This document shows, piece after piece, positions 18,194 to 28,066 of a stretch of DNA of 38,332 bases. A program made the translations under genes and the position numbers. The notes under the pieces are model-generated. The model had not been told where the DNA came from and did no database searches. It saw nothing but the letters and a program-made list of their open reading frames with translations. Positions within the stretch are counted from its first letter, which is position 1, and each line of letters begins with the position of its first letter. The stretch comes from Phycisphaerales bacterium (lineage in GTDB: Bacteria; Planctomycetota; Phycisphaerae; Phycisphaerales; SM1A02): contig JABDLI010000064.1 in assembly GCA_013003065.1 (NCBI GenBank), forward strand, positions 1 to 38,332. Direction: 5' to 3'.

Positions 18194-18556
18194 TCAGCCA
18201 CGCCGACCCCGGACGGCGATCAGGACGGCCACGCCGATGGCGAGCCCCAGGCCGCCGATCGCAGCCCCCAGCCCCGCGTCCGACAGCACGTGACCGACGA
18301 ACGCGTCCGGCTCGCCGACCCGATCCTCGACCACGTGCGACCGCACGTGCAATGCAACGCCGAACGCCCAACCGAGCGCCGCGCCGATCGTCAGCGTCAG
18401 CCACGGCGGTCGCGACGCGAACGCGAACAGGAGCACGCCGCCGCCAACCGTCGTGGCCGCCCCGATCGGCGGCGGCGACCAGATGAGCTGACTCGACGCG
18501 ACGACGCCGCTCCCGATGGCCGCGAGCAATCCGGTTTCGATCAGGCGTCGCCGCAT
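18194..18556 (-). CDS. Small predicted membrane protein
   Basis: 120 aa with several hydrophobic segments (TGLLAAIGSGVVASSQLIW, ATTVGGGVLLFAFA, GLGAAIGGLGLAIGVAVLIAV). Confidence 0.6.
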   Translation of the reverse strand: MRRRLIETGLLAAIGSGVVASSQLIWSPPPIGAATTVGGGVLLFAFASRPPWLTLTIGAALGWAFGVALHVRSHVVEDRVGEPDAFVGHVLSDAGLGAAIGGLGLAIGVAVLIAVRGRRG

Positions 18557-18578
18557 GGAAGGAGATTGTATGACAACG

Positions 18579-19703
18579 CTACGTCCGGCCCCCGTTCATC
18601 GTTGTCGCCGGCGTGCCCAAACGCTCGAGCAGTCGGCCCGTCAGCTCGCGCCAGCGTGGCCGGTAGGCGTAGAGACACGCGAGGCGAAGGCGGCTCGCGT
18701 CGAGGTACGCCGGCACGCGATCCACGACGGCGGCGTCGGGGTGGTACGTGTCGAGGAACGCATCGCTGGCCACGACCGCGAGCGATGACCGGCAGCGGCC
18801 CTGCATCACCCGCAACTCCAGATGAGCGAGCATGTTCCCGACATCGAGCGCCGCTTCCCCCCGGGCGAGCGTATCGAAATCGAGCAACCCGGGGCCGGTG
18901 CGTTCATCGAAGAAGACCTGCTTGTCGTAGAAATCGCGATGGATCAACACGCGCCGCCCCGGCGCATCGGCGAGCCGCGCTTCAACCGGTGGCAGGGCCG
19001 CCCGGCACGCGGCCGCCGCGGCCGGCGCGAAAGCGTCGAGCCGATCGATCTGTTCGGCGAGGAGGGCCCGCTCGGCCGCGGCGGCGTGGTCCGGCGCCGG
19101 AAGGTCGGCGTCGTGCAGGTGACGCAACGCGACCCCCGCCGCACGGGCGGCCGCGGGCGCGCGACCGGATTCGTCCAGCACGTCGTCCATCGAGCGCCCG
19201 GGCAACGCCGCGCACGTCACATGCCCGGCCGCCACGTCGACATCGGTCAGCGTCGGCACCCGGCATTGACCGCCGGCCAACGCGGTGGTCAACCGCTCGA
19301 GGCCGTCGACCATCGCCTCGGCCCGTCCCGGGCGCAGCACCTTGGTGAAGCGGCCCCCCGCTCGTTGCACGACCGCCCGACGCTCCGGGCGGTGCGACAG
19401 CAAGACTGTCCCGGGCTCGCGCAGAAGCGTCGGAATCCCCCGGAGCTTCCGGTCCGCGCCGCCCGGTTGCAGCAGCACGCCGGTGGATTCGATCCACTCC
19501 ACCCCCGCCTCGGGAGCGCGATCGCGGGTCGCCTCCACCCGTCGCTTCGTCTCCTCCGGATCCGCCATCCACTGGCCGGGGACGATCGCGCCCCGTTCGT
19601 CGAGGTACTCCAGGAGCAGGTGGGTCGCGCTCCGCGCCCACGCGCGTCGGAGCGTGAGCGCAATGCCCCCGGCCCGCTCCAGGTGATCGAGACGCTCAAT
19701 CAT
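18579..19703 (-). CDS. APH/choline-kinase-fold phosphotransferase-like protein (2 of 2)
   Basis: GRRVLIHRDFYDKQVFFDERTGPGLLDFDTLARGEAALDVGNMLAHLEL. Probable start MIERLDHL at 19703. Confidence 0.8.
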   Translation of the reverse strand: MIERLDHLERAGGIALTLRRAWARSATHLLLEYLDERGAIVPGQWMADPEETKRRVEATRDRAPEAGVEWIESTGVLLQPGGADRKLRGIPTLLREPGTVLLSHRPERRAVVQRAGGRFTKVLRPGRAEAMVDGLERLTTALAGGQCRVPTLTDVDVAAGHVTCAALPGRSMDDVLDESGRAPAAARAAGVALRHLHDADLPAPDHAAAAERALLAEQIDRLDAFAPAAAAACRAALPPVEARLADAPGRRVLIHRDFYDKQVFFDERTGPGLLDFDTLARGEAALDVGNMLAHLELRVMQGRCRSSLAVVASDAFLDTYHPDAAVVDRVPAYLDASRLRLACLYAYRPRWRELTGRLLERLGTPATTMNGGRT

Positions 19704-21003
19704 CGGACGCACCGGCACCCGCGGCGGCGGTCTGGGCCACGCGATCGATGATCGCCGCCGTCAGCGTCGGCCACTGGGGGTGACGCAAGCGGAACGGCTC
19801 GACCGCCGACAGCAGCAGGTGCGCCGCCTCGAAGCGATCCAGCTTGCGTGTGACATCCTTGTCGCACGCGTCCCGGTAGCCGGAGACGAAAGACGACGCC
19901 GCTTCGGCCCGCACGTCCGGGGTCAGCACGCCGAGGAGCTCGTCGAACGCGAGCCGCGCGCGGAACGCGCCGAGGTCGAGGCGCGGATCGCCGCGTCCGG
20001 CCCGGTCGAGATCGATGATCGCGATCGCATCATCCTGGACGATGACCTGATCGGCGCTGAGATCACCGTGAACGGAGCGGTTGCCTCTCCAGTGTCGTCG
20101 CCGAATGCGATCGGACATGCCGGCCGCGCAGCGGCGGGCATCGGCCGCGAGCGTGGGAAGCAGCTGTGCGACCGCCTCCGCCGCCCCGTCGATCTCGTCG
20201 GCAAATCGCTCGGCGGTCCGGTACACCTCGATCTTGGCTCGCTGGGCGTGGAACATCGCGACCGCTTCGCCGACCACGCGGCACACCGGCGGCGGCAGAC
20301 GCCCGTCCCGCAGCCCCGCTTCCAGGGGCGTACCGGTCATCCACTGGACGGCGGTGGCGCGCAGCTCCTTCGCGTGGCCGACCATCGTCGGCAAGCGAAG
20401 CGGCGGGCGACTCTCGTGCCGCTCGACGTGCTCGTAGACGATGCGGTAATCGCCCTTGGTGTAGAACTTCACCGCGATCGCCGGACCGGAGTCCGGCAAC
20501 TCGACGCGGGCGACGAACCGCCGCTCGGGTTTGTACCGCAGCGGGGTCAGGACCGGCTCGGGGCCGGCGGGACGGTCGGGCCACAGTGTCGCGATGGCCG
20601 CCTGCGTGCCCGCCTCCGTCGCCAGCGTGCGCAGGGCCGGGAGCCGCCGGTCGTTCGGAAACGGGCTGACGACGAGACCGCGGGCCGCATCGATCGCGAT
20701 CGGCCCCAGCGGGCTGACCGCACTTCGTCGCACGTCCGCGTCGTCGATCTTGAGACCGACCGACGGGTTGTGCGCCTTGACCGCGGCGGCGACGACCAGG
20801 CCACCGGCACACTCGACGCGGCACCGCACGAGACAGCTCGTGCCCCGCTTGTACCGCACGTACTCGGGTGTCGCCCTGGTCACCCCGGCGGCTGGGTACA
20901 GACGAACGAGACACTCGGTCAACGCGTCGCCGTCGAGCACGAGCCCGAGGGCCGGTATCTCCGGATCGCGGCGCGCGAGCTTGGCGTCAGCTTCCGACGG
21001 CAT
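19696..21003 (-). CDS. APH/choline-kinase-fold phosphotransferase-like protein (1 of 2)
   Basis: RSVHGDLSADQVIVQDDAIAIIDLDRAGRGDPRLDLGAFRARL; N-lobe YVRYKRGTSCLVRCRVE. Confidence 0.85.
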   Translation of the reverse strand: MPSEADAKLARRDPEIPALGLVLDGDALTECLVRLYPAAGVTRATPEYVRYKRGTSCLVRCRVECAGGLVVAAAVKAHNPSVGLKIDDADVRRSAVSPLGPIAIDAARGLVVSPFPNDRRLPALRTLATEAGTQAAIATLWPDRPAGPEPVLTPLRYKPERRFVARVELPDSGPAIAVKFYTKGDYRIVYEHVERHESRPPLRLPTMVGHAKELRATAVQWMTGTPLEAGLRDGRLPPPVCRVVGEAVAMFHAQRAKIEVYRTAERFADEIDGAAEAVAQLLPTLAADARRCAAGMSDRIRRRHWRGNRSVHGDLSADQVIVQDDAIAIIDLDRAGRGDPRLDLGAFRARLAFDELLGVLTPDVRAEAASSFVSGYRDACDKDVTRKLDRFEAAHLLLSAVEPFRLRHPQWPTLTAAIIDRVAQTAAAGAGASDD

Positions 21004-22864
21004 GCGGGTGGTCCGCCCCCGGACCGACTTCCTCCGGGCGTTGCAGCATGCACAACGCGGCGTACCGACCCCCTTGCCGGATGAGCGCCTCGTGCGTGCC
21101 TTCTTCCACGACGCGTCCCTGATCCAAATACAAGACGCGATTGTCGCGTGCGACCGTGGAAAGATCGTGCGCGATGATGAACGTGATGCGATCGGCGCTC
21201 AAGGCACGCAACGCGTCGCGGACGAGGCGATTGTTCTCGTTGTCGAGGCTCGCCGTCGGTTCGTCGAGCACGAGGATCGGGGCGCGGCGGATGGCCGCCC
21301 GCGCGATCGCGACGCGTTGCCGCTGGCCCTCCGAGAGCGTGCCCCCCCGCTCTCCGACGACGGTGTCGTAGCCTTCGGGCATGGCCGAGATGAAGTCGTG
21401 CGCCTGCGCGAGACGCGCGGCGGCGACGACGTCTTCGTCGGTCGCCCCCGGAGCGCCGTAGGCGATGTTGTCGCGGATGCTGACGGCAAAGAGGACGTTC
21501 TCCTGCGGCACGACGGCGATCTGCCGGCGGAGCGAATCGATCGTGAACTCCCGCGCGTCTCGCCCGTTGATCACGACCCGGCCAGCGCCGGGGTCGTAGA
21601 GGCGGAGCAGCAGGTTGAGAATCGTCGACTTGCCGGCGCCCGACGGGCCGGCCAGCACGACGACCTCGCCCCGGGCGGCGGTCAGCGAAAACGCGTCGAT
21701 GACGACCCGGTCGTCACGGTACCCGAACGTGACTTCTTCGAACGCGACGGTGTGAATGTCCTCGGGGGCCGGCACCGCGTCCGGGCGATCGACGATCGCC
21801 GGGGTCGTGTCGAGCACCTCGATGATCCGCTCGGCCGACGCCGACGCCTTGGCGAGCCGGCCCGAATACTTCGCGACGTTGCGAATCGGCCGGAGCGCCG
21901 CCTTCAGGTAGGACAGGAAGACGATGAGGTCGCCGGCGGACAGCTCCGCCCGCATCACCATCCGGCCGCCGAAATACAGGACCCCGGCGGTGCCGATCGC
22001 GATGAGGAGGTCGGTCGTGCTGATGAGCCGCGCCGAGAGACGCTTGGCCTTGACGCCTTCCTTCAGGTCGGACTTGTTGCGTGCGGTGAAGGTCTCGGCG
22101 TGCACGCTCTCGAGCGACAACGCCTGCACCGTCTTGATCGAGCCGATGGCCTCGGTCGCGGTGGCGCCCATCTCGCCCTTGCGTTCCCGTTGCGTGCGGG
22201 CAACTTTCCGAATGCGTTTGCCGAGGCGGCGGGTCGAGAGCGCGAACAGCGGGACGATGGCGACGGCGATCAACGCGAGCCGCCAGTCCATCCAGAACAT
22301 CACCGCCATCATGCCGACGAGCGTCACGAGGTGCGCGAGCATCGGCAGCCCGGCGGTGATCACGATCTCCTTGAGCCGGCCGATATCGCCGGTCACCCGC
22401 ATGATCAGGTCGCCGGTTCGCTTCTGATCGTGATAGGACAGCGACAGCCGCTGGAGGTGCGTGAACAGCTCGCCGCGGCACTCGGTGAGCACGCGGCTGC
22501 CCGCCAGCGCGAAGCCCACGCGGCGATAGTAGGAGCTCAACGCCCGAGCGCCGGCGAACACCGCAACGGCGATCGCGCAGAGCCCGAGCAACGTCATCGG
22601 CGACAATCCACCCCAGGTCGCCGGCGTCGCGGCCGCCGCCGTTTCCGGGAGATCATCGGCCCGCCCGACCGGCATGATGACCTGGTCGAAGACGACTTTC
22701 AGCGGCCAGGGCTCCAGCAGCCGCAGGAAAACTTCGCCAAAGAGTGCGAACGTGGACAGCGTGACGAGCTTGCGCTCCCGCCGGATCCACGGCCAGAACC
22801 GCACCAGCATCGAGTGGATCGACGGCACCGACTCCCGCATCGACTTCTTCTTCTTGCGTCCCAT
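20987..22864 (-). CDS. ABC exporter, fused TMD-NBD (MsbA/lipid A-type family)
   Basis: MGRKKKKSMRESVPSIHSMLVRFWPWIRRERKLVTLS...; Walker A VVLAGPSGAGKSTILNLLLRLYDPGAGRVVINGRDA; GGTLSEGQRQRVAIARAAIRRAPILVLDEPTASLD. Confidence 0.93.
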   Translation of the reverse strand: MGRKKKKSMRESVPSIHSMLVRFWPWIRRERKLVTLSTFALFGEVFLRLLEPWPLKVVFDQVIMPVGRADDLPETAAAATPATWGGLSPMTLLGLCAIAVAVFAGARALSSYYRRVGFALAGSRVLTECRGELFTHLQRLSLSYHDQKRTGDLIMRVTGDIGRLKEIVITAGLPMLAHLVTLVGMMAVMFWMDWRLALIAVAIVPLFALSTRRLGKRIRKVARTQRERKGEMGATATEAIGSIKTVQALSLESVHAETFTARNKSDLKEGVKAKRLSARLISTTDLLIAIGTAGVLYFGGRMVMRAELSAGDLIVFLSYLKAALRPIRNVAKYSGRLAKASASAERIIEVLDTTPAIVDRPDAVPAPEDIHTVAFEEVTFGYRDDRVVIDAFSLTAARGEVVVLAGPSGAGKSTILNLLLRLYDPGAGRVVINGRDAREFTIDSLRRQIAVVPQENVLFAVSIRDNIAYGAPGATDEDVVAAARLAQAHDFISAMPEGYDTVVGERGGTLSEGQRQRVAIARAAIRRAPILVLDEPTASLDNENNRLVRDALRALSADRITFIIAHDLSTVARDNRVLYLDQGRVVEEGTHEALIRQGGRYAALCMLQRPEEVGPGADHPHAVGS

Positions 22865-24045
22865 CAGCGCACCGGCTGCACCGGACCCCGGCGCCGGGCG
22901 TACGACTCGATGGCGTCGAGGATGCGTCGGGTCACCGCCTCCCACGTGTGCTCGCGGCTTGCCACCCGGCGGGCCGCCTCGCCCAGCCGGCGGCGGAGGG
23001 CCGCATCTTCGTGGAGGCGGTGGATGGCGTTGGTCATGGCGTCCAGATCTCCCGGGGGATGGAGCAGCGCCGTCACGCCGTCGGTCAGCAGTTGATCGAT
23101 CTGCCCGATGGCGGCGGCGACGATCGGTCGTCCCGCTGCCATGTATTCGAAGATCTTGAGCGGCGAGAAGTAGAAATCCGGCAACGAAGGATAGGGCGCG
23201 ACCGCGATGTCCATCGAGGCGAGGAGACCGGGGATCTCTGATGGGGCCACGGCCCCGGTGAATTCGGCGGCCTCGAGACCCCGCGTGCGAGCGAGCGTCT
23301 CCAAGTCGCCACGCATCGGACCATCGCCAACGACGAGCAGCCGGCTCGGCCTCTCCGACGGCGGGCGGGCGGCCATCGCGTCGATGAGCAGATCCACGCC
23401 GTGCCACGGCTTGAGCGTCCCGACAAACCCGGTCGTGATGGACCCCGGCGCGGCCCGGGAGGCCGGAGGCATCGGCTGGAATCGGGCGGGATCGACGCCG
23501 TTCGCGTTGACCCGGACCGGCGCCGCGTCCGGATACGCGCCCGCAATCGACGCGGCCACCTGATCGGAGACGGCGAGGATCACCGACGCCGCCGCGAAGA
23601 CCCGCTCCACCGCGGCGGCCGCCTCTGCGTCGTGGACGAGCGTGCGGTAGCGTCGCTGCTCCTCCAGCAAGGGCGCGTTGACCTCGAGCACGCCGGGTAT
23701 GCCGGCGTCTCGCGCGTACTCCATGGCCGCGAAGCTCCACAACGCGTGTCGCTCGTACACCGCATCGAACGGCCCCAGCTCGAGGAGCCGGGCTCGGACG
23801 TGTTCGTTCGCCACCAGGGCCGCACGCTCCTTCGCGGCGTCGTCATCACCCCGCCGACGCGGCAGCTCGTGCCAGCCGACCGCGCTCAAGCACGGGGGCG
23901 GGTCGCCCCCGCCCCGCGCGGCGATGATCTCGACGTCCACGCCGGCGCGGACGAGGTGGCGGATGACCTCCTGGGCGTGGATCGAACCGCCCTTGCGGCC
24001 GAAGATCGGCACGCCGCGATCGGTGCACACGTACGCGAGACGCAT
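22864..24045 (-). CDS. GT4-like glycosyltransferase
   Basis: MRLAYVCTDRGVPIFGRKGGSIHAQEVIRHLVRAGVDVEIIAARGGG...GFVGTLKPWHGVDLLIDAMAAR...YFSPLKIFEYMAAGRPIVAAAIGQIDQLLTDGVTALLHPPGDLDAMTNAI. Confidence 0.93.
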   Translation of the reverse strand: MRLAYVCTDRGVPIFGRKGGSIHAQEVIRHLVRAGVDVEIIAARGGGDPPPCLSAVGWHELPRRRGDDDAAKERAALVANEHVRARLLELGPFDAVYERHALWSFAAMEYARDAGIPGVLEVNAPLLEEQRRYRTLVHDAEAAAAVERVFAAASVILAVSDQVAASIAGAYPDAAPVRVNANGVDPARFQPMPPASRAAPGSITTGFVGTLKPWHGVDLLIDAMAARPPSERPSRLLVVGDGPMRGDLETLARTRGLEAAEFTGAVAPSEIPGLLASMDIAVAPYPSLPDFYFSPLKIFEYMAAGRPIVAAAIGQIDQLLTDGVTALLHPPGDLDAMTNAIHRLHEDAALRRRLGEAARRVASREHTWEAVTRRILDAIESYARRRGPVQPVR

Positions 24046-25280
24046 CAGCCGACCTCCAGCTCCACCGGCGGGGAGACGGCGGCGGAACCGAAAAGCGAAC
24101 GCAGGGCGGGGATCGTGCGGCGGATGTCGAACTCGGCCTCCATCAGCGACCGCGCGTTCTGCGCGAGACGGAGCCGCAGCGGCTCGTCGCCAAGCAGCGA
24201 CTCGAGCGTGTCGGCCAACGCGGCGGGGTCGTGCTGCGGCGCGATCAGACCCGTCTCGCCGTGACGAACGACCTCGGGAATGCCGGTGACGTCGGTCGAC
24301 ACGCACGGCGTCCCGAGCGCCATGGCTTCCAGGATCACGGTCGGCAGACCATCCCGGTTGCCGTTCTCGGAGATGACGCACGGAGCGGCGACGAGCGCCG
24401 CGCGACGCATCCACTCCGCCACTTCCTGGCGGGGGCGGGGGCCGAGCAGCTCCACCACGTGCCCGATGTCGAGGCGGTCGATGCGTCGTTGCAGATCGTT
24501 CCGCAACACGCCGCCGCCGACGATCGTGCACGAGAACTCGCATCCGCGATCGGCCAGCGTCACGCACGCGTCGATCAGATCGGCAAAGCCCTTCTTTTCG
24601 ACGAGCCGGCCCACGCCGAGGATGACCGGGGGCCGCCCGGACGGCGTTTCGTACGCGAAGCGATCGAGATCGAGCCCGTTGTAGATTCGCTCCACGCGGG
24701 CGGCATCGGCGCCGTAACGATCGGCGAGGTGCTTGAGGTTGAAGTCGCTGACGGTCACGACCGCGGACGCGTCACGCAGCTTGCGGCGGAGATCGTCGTC
24801 GACCACCGTCTCGTGGTAGATGTCCTTGGCGTGGGCCGTGAACGAATACGGCACGCCGGTGAGCACCGACGCCAGCCGCGCGACGGTCGTGGCCACCGTG
24901 GCGAAGTGCGCATGAAGATGCGTCACGCGATCCGCCCGGACGGCTTCGGCGAGCAGCATGGCCTGATAGACGTCGGTGGCCGACTCGCCGGCCGCGGCGT
25001 CGAGGAACGCCGGACCGCCGGGGAACGCCCGCGTCGCGGTCTGCAGGTGCGACCAGAAGACCTCGGCCTTCACCGAGGGCCCGCCGATGTAGGTCACCTC
25101 CGCCCGCACGCGGGCGAGGTCCGAGTGAAAACGCCCGTCGATCGGCGACCGCAACGAGTAGATCTGCATCGGGAGATCCGACGCCTCGTGGGCGAGGATC
25201 TCGTTGAGGATGAACGTCTCCGCGAGACGCGGGTACATCTTGAGGACGTATCCGACACGCGTGTGATCAGCCGGCGACAT
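24045..25280 (-). CDS. GT4-like glycosyltransferase
   Basis: MSPADHTRVGYVLKMYPRLAETFILNEILAHEASDLPMQIYSLRSP...VILGVGRLVEKKGFADLIDACVTL...ENGNRDGLPTVILEAMALGTPCVSTDVTGIPEVVRHGETGLIAPQHDPAAL. Confidence 0.93.
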   Translation of the reverse strand: MSPADHTRVGYVLKMYPRLAETFILNEILAHEASDLPMQIYSLRSPIDGRFHSDLARVRAEVTYIGGPSVKAEVFWSHLQTATRAFPGGPAFLDAAAGESATDVYQAMLLAEAVRADRVTHLHAHFATVATTVARLASVLTGVPYSFTAHAKDIYHETVVDDDLRRKLRDASAVVTVSDFNLKHLADRYGADAARVERIYNGLDLDRFAYETPSGRPPVILGVGRLVEKKGFADLIDACVTLADRGCEFSCTIVGGGVLRNDLQRRIDRLDIGHVVELLGPRPRQEVAEWMRRAALVAAPCVISENGNRDGLPTVILEAMALGTPCVSTDVTGIPEVVRHGETGLIAPQHDPAALADTLESLLGDEPLRLRLAQNARSLMEAEFDIRRTIPALRSLFGSAAVSPPVELEVG

Positions 25281-26553
25281 GCGTCGGCTCCTTCGGCTCC
25301 GGCCCCATCGGAGCCATGGTGACGACGCGGCCCGGGGCGCCGATCGCCTCGCGGAGCAGCTCCGGCAGTCGCTCGACGCCGGCGAAGTCGATCGCGTCCC
25401 GAGCGGCCGGCATCGGCCGAAGTTCGGCGTCGATCCAGGCGGTGAGCGCGGGCGCCGTGAGGTCGTCCGGGTGGAGCATGTCCACCAGACCCCGCTGCGC
25501 GAAACGCGTCGCGCGAATGAGCTGTTCCGTCCGCGGCTCGATCCGGGGAACGATGAGCGCCGGCTTGCGGTACGCAAGCACCTCGCACATCGTGTTGTAG
25601 CCGCCCATCGCGATCACCTTGCTCGCGCCGGCGATCAGGGGGCGTGGATCCGTGACGAACTCACGAACCTCGACGCCCGGACGCTGCGTCGCGAGCGTGT
25701 GCAATGCGGCGCGGTCGTCGTCGGCCATGAGCGGGCCCGTTACCAGGACGCCGCGTCCCGACCACCGACCCCGGAGGAAGGCCTCCGCCAGCGGCAACCC
25801 GTCGCGGCCGCCGCCGACCAGACACAGCGTCCCATCGGTGCCGGTGACTTCGGGCGTCGACTCGTCGCCCGCGTCCCGCGGGTTCAGGTAGCCGCTGTAC
25901 CGAACCAGGCTGGCGAGGTCCGGATCGAATGCGTATTCGTGAACGGGATCGAAGACCGCCCGGTCGCCGTACACCCAGATGCGGTCGTAGTACTGCCGGA
26001 TCGCGGCAGCGTAGTCACCGCGACGCCACTCCTCGGCGACCACGGACGGAGCGTCGAGAATCTCGCGGAGACCGAGGATGATGCGGGTTCGGCCGTTGCC
26101 GTGCAGCCACGCGAGGCTCGGCACCAGCTCGTCGTAGACACCGCGTGGCACCTTGTCGACGATGAGGACGTCGGGGACGAACGACTGGAGCGCCGCGGAG
26201 ATCGACCGGCTCCGCATGGTCATGAGGTCGTCCATCGGCACGCCCAGCGACCGCGGGTAGTAGACGCCGTCGGCGTCCTTTCCCAGCGAGGGAAGCGTGA
26301 GGCAATCGACGCCGGCCGGCATCGCGAAGGCCGATGCCTCACGCAGACCCGACAACAACAGAATGATGGGGCTCGCGCCGTCCCCGCACAAGGCGTGGCT
26401 GATCAGCAGGTTCCGCCGGATGTGACCCAGCCCCTGCGTGTCGTGCGAGTACAACGCGATCCGAGGGCCGCGCGGGGGGGTCGCACCGTTCGCACGACTG
26501 CCGCTCTGGGGCCGGGCGTCGCGGGCTGGCTTGGCGTGCTCGTTCAGGTACAT
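25267..26553 (-). CDS. GT28/COG4671-like predicted glycosyltransferase
   Basis: PRIALYSHDTQGLGHIRRNLLISHALCGDGASPIILLLSG...VLIVDKVPRGVYDELVPSLAWLHGNGRTRIILGLREILDAPSVVAEEW...KVIAMGGYNTMCEVLAYRKPALIVPRIEPRTEQLIRATRFAQRGL. Start at 26553 probable. Confidence 0.88.
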   Translation of the reverse strand: MYLNEHAKPARDARPQSGSRANGATPPRGPRIALYSHDTQGLGHIRRNLLISHALCGDGASPIILLLSGLREASAFAMPAGVDCLTLPSLGKDADGVYYPRSLGVPMDDLMTMRSRSISAALQSFVPDVLIVDKVPRGVYDELVPSLAWLHGNGRTRIILGLREILDAPSVVAEEWRRGDYAAAIRQYYDRIWVYGDRAVFDPVHEYAFDPDLASLVRYSGYLNPRDAGDESTPEVTGTDGTLCLVGGGRDGLPLAEAFLRGRWSGRGVLVTGPLMADDDRAALHTLATQRPGVEVREFVTDPRPLIAGASKVIAMGGYNTMCEVLAYRKPALIVPRIEPRTEQLIRATRFAQRGLVDMLHPDDLTAPALTAWIDAELRPMPAARDAIDFAGVERLPELLREAIGAPGRVVTMAPMGPEPKEPTHVAG

Positions 26554-26739
26554 AGCCGAGTGGACCTCATGGGCTCGGATCGGGCCCCTGAGCATGAGGG
26601 GGCCAAGAGGCGGGCTGATGCACCCGGGTGCGCTTTCCTCCAGAAAACTTCAGGGCAGGCTTGGACGGAGGGCATTCGGGGGGACGGACTTCGCGCGGAC
26701 CCGGTTGCGCGACGGGATCGATTCCAGCCGATGCGTCCT

Positions 26740-28029
26740 TCAGAAGAGGAGCTGGAGCTGGGACCGAACAACCACCTGCCCGTTCTGACCGGGCCGGTCC
26801 CGCTCCCACCCCGCTCCGGTGGAGCTGAAGAACCGATCGACCTCGTTGACGCCGTAGCCGACGTCGAACGTGAGCTTGGAGTCGTGGGCGTCGAAGTAGC
26901 AGTTGACGCCGACGGTCACCACGCTCAGATCCGGGATGACATCGTCGGCGTCGGCCCACTCGTAGCGGGCGAAGAGCTCCCACTGGTCGTTCACGAAGCG
27001 ACCGGCGTGCACCACGACGCCGTACTGGTCGACGCGTTCGCTCGTATCGCGATCCTCGTGGTTTCCGGCGATGGTGGCGAAGAGGTTCATCCCCGCGGCT
27101 CCGAGGGTCAGATCGGCCGACCACCGGAGGTTGGTCACGTCGGTTGCCGCGGGATCGGCGAAATCCGACGTCTGAAAGAGCACTGCGACGCCGATCATCG
27201 CCGCCGGCTCGTCATCCGGGAAGCTCGTGAAGTCCTCGAGCGCGTCCCAGTCGCCGGCCAGCAACCGCTCGACGCGACCGGAGAGACGCCACGACTGATC
27301 GTCGAAGTTGTCCGAGGCGTCCATGGCCCCAATCGAGACCTTCCACGGATCCGACCGGTACCGCAACGTCACACCGAGCGTGCGGGTCTGGCCGAACGCC
27401 TTGGAGACGAGCGACCGCTCGGCCAGAAGCTGGCGCTTGCTGGACACCTGCTCCTCCCGCAGCAACGGCGGTCGCGCGCGTCCAAGCAGCAGCCGCCACT
27501 CGTCGCTCAGCCGAAAACGCATGTTGTAGGATTGCAGCACGACGGCCCCGCCGTTGTCGTTCGCCGCCATCCCGATCGTGTACCCGATGTCGGGGCCGGC
27601 GATCGTGCCGTCGAGCTTGAGCTTGGTGCGTCGCAGCTCGAATCCATCTTCGGTGACGCTGCCGATGTTTCGAATCCGGCGGTTCCAGACGTGCCGGACC
27701 TGAATCTGACCCGACAGCGTCATCGAGAAGAGGCCGTCGGCGCCGGCAAGAAAGAACTCGTCGTCCCATCCGCCGGTCGCGTCACTCATCAGGTGGTGCG
27801 AGCGGCGATCGGCGTCGTCAAGGACCTCCACGACGAGCGACCGGAGCTCGGCCGCGCGGCGATCGTCGACCCACCGGGTTGCGGCTCGGTCCTGCAGCAG
27901 CCGGATCTCCGCCGCCAGCCGATCGAGCCGATCGTCATGGTCGCCTCCGGCGGCCGACACGACCCCGCCGGTGATCAGGCCGATCACGGCACCGAGGGTT
28001 GCGAGATGAGCGGCGCGGAGAACACACAT
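26740..28029 (-). CDS. Outer-membrane porin, OprO/OprP-like
   Basis: N-terminal signal and coiled-coil (DDRLDRLAAEIRLLQDRAATRW), GLFSMTLSGQIQVRHVWNRRIRNIG...FELRRTKLKLDGTIAGPDIGYTIGMAAND, C-terminal aromatic (QLQLLF). Confidence 0.85.
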   Translation of the reverse strand: MCVLRAAHLATLGAVIGLITGGVVSAAGGDHDDRLDRLAAEIRLLQDRAATRWVDDRRAAELRSLVVEVLDDADRRSHHLMSDATGGWDDEFFLAGADGLFSMTLSGQIQVRHVWNRRIRNIGSVTEDGFELRRTKLKLDGTIAGPDIGYTIGMAANDNGGAVVLQSYNMRFRLSDEWRLLLGRARPPLLREEQVSSKRQLLAERSLVSKAFGQTRTLGVTLRYRSDPWKVSIGAMDASDNFDDQSWRLSGRVERLLAGDWDALEDFTSFPDDEPAAMIGVAVLFQTSDFADPAATDVTNLRWSADLTLGAAGMNLFATIAGNHEDRDTSERVDQYGVVVHAGRFVNDQWELFARYEWADADDVIPDLSVVTVGVNCYFDAHDSKLTFDVGYGVNEVDRFFSSTGAGWERDRPGQNGQVVVRSQLQLLF

Positions 28030-28066
28030 CGTCAACGGGTGTATCGGCGAGGGCGGGCGGCGACCG

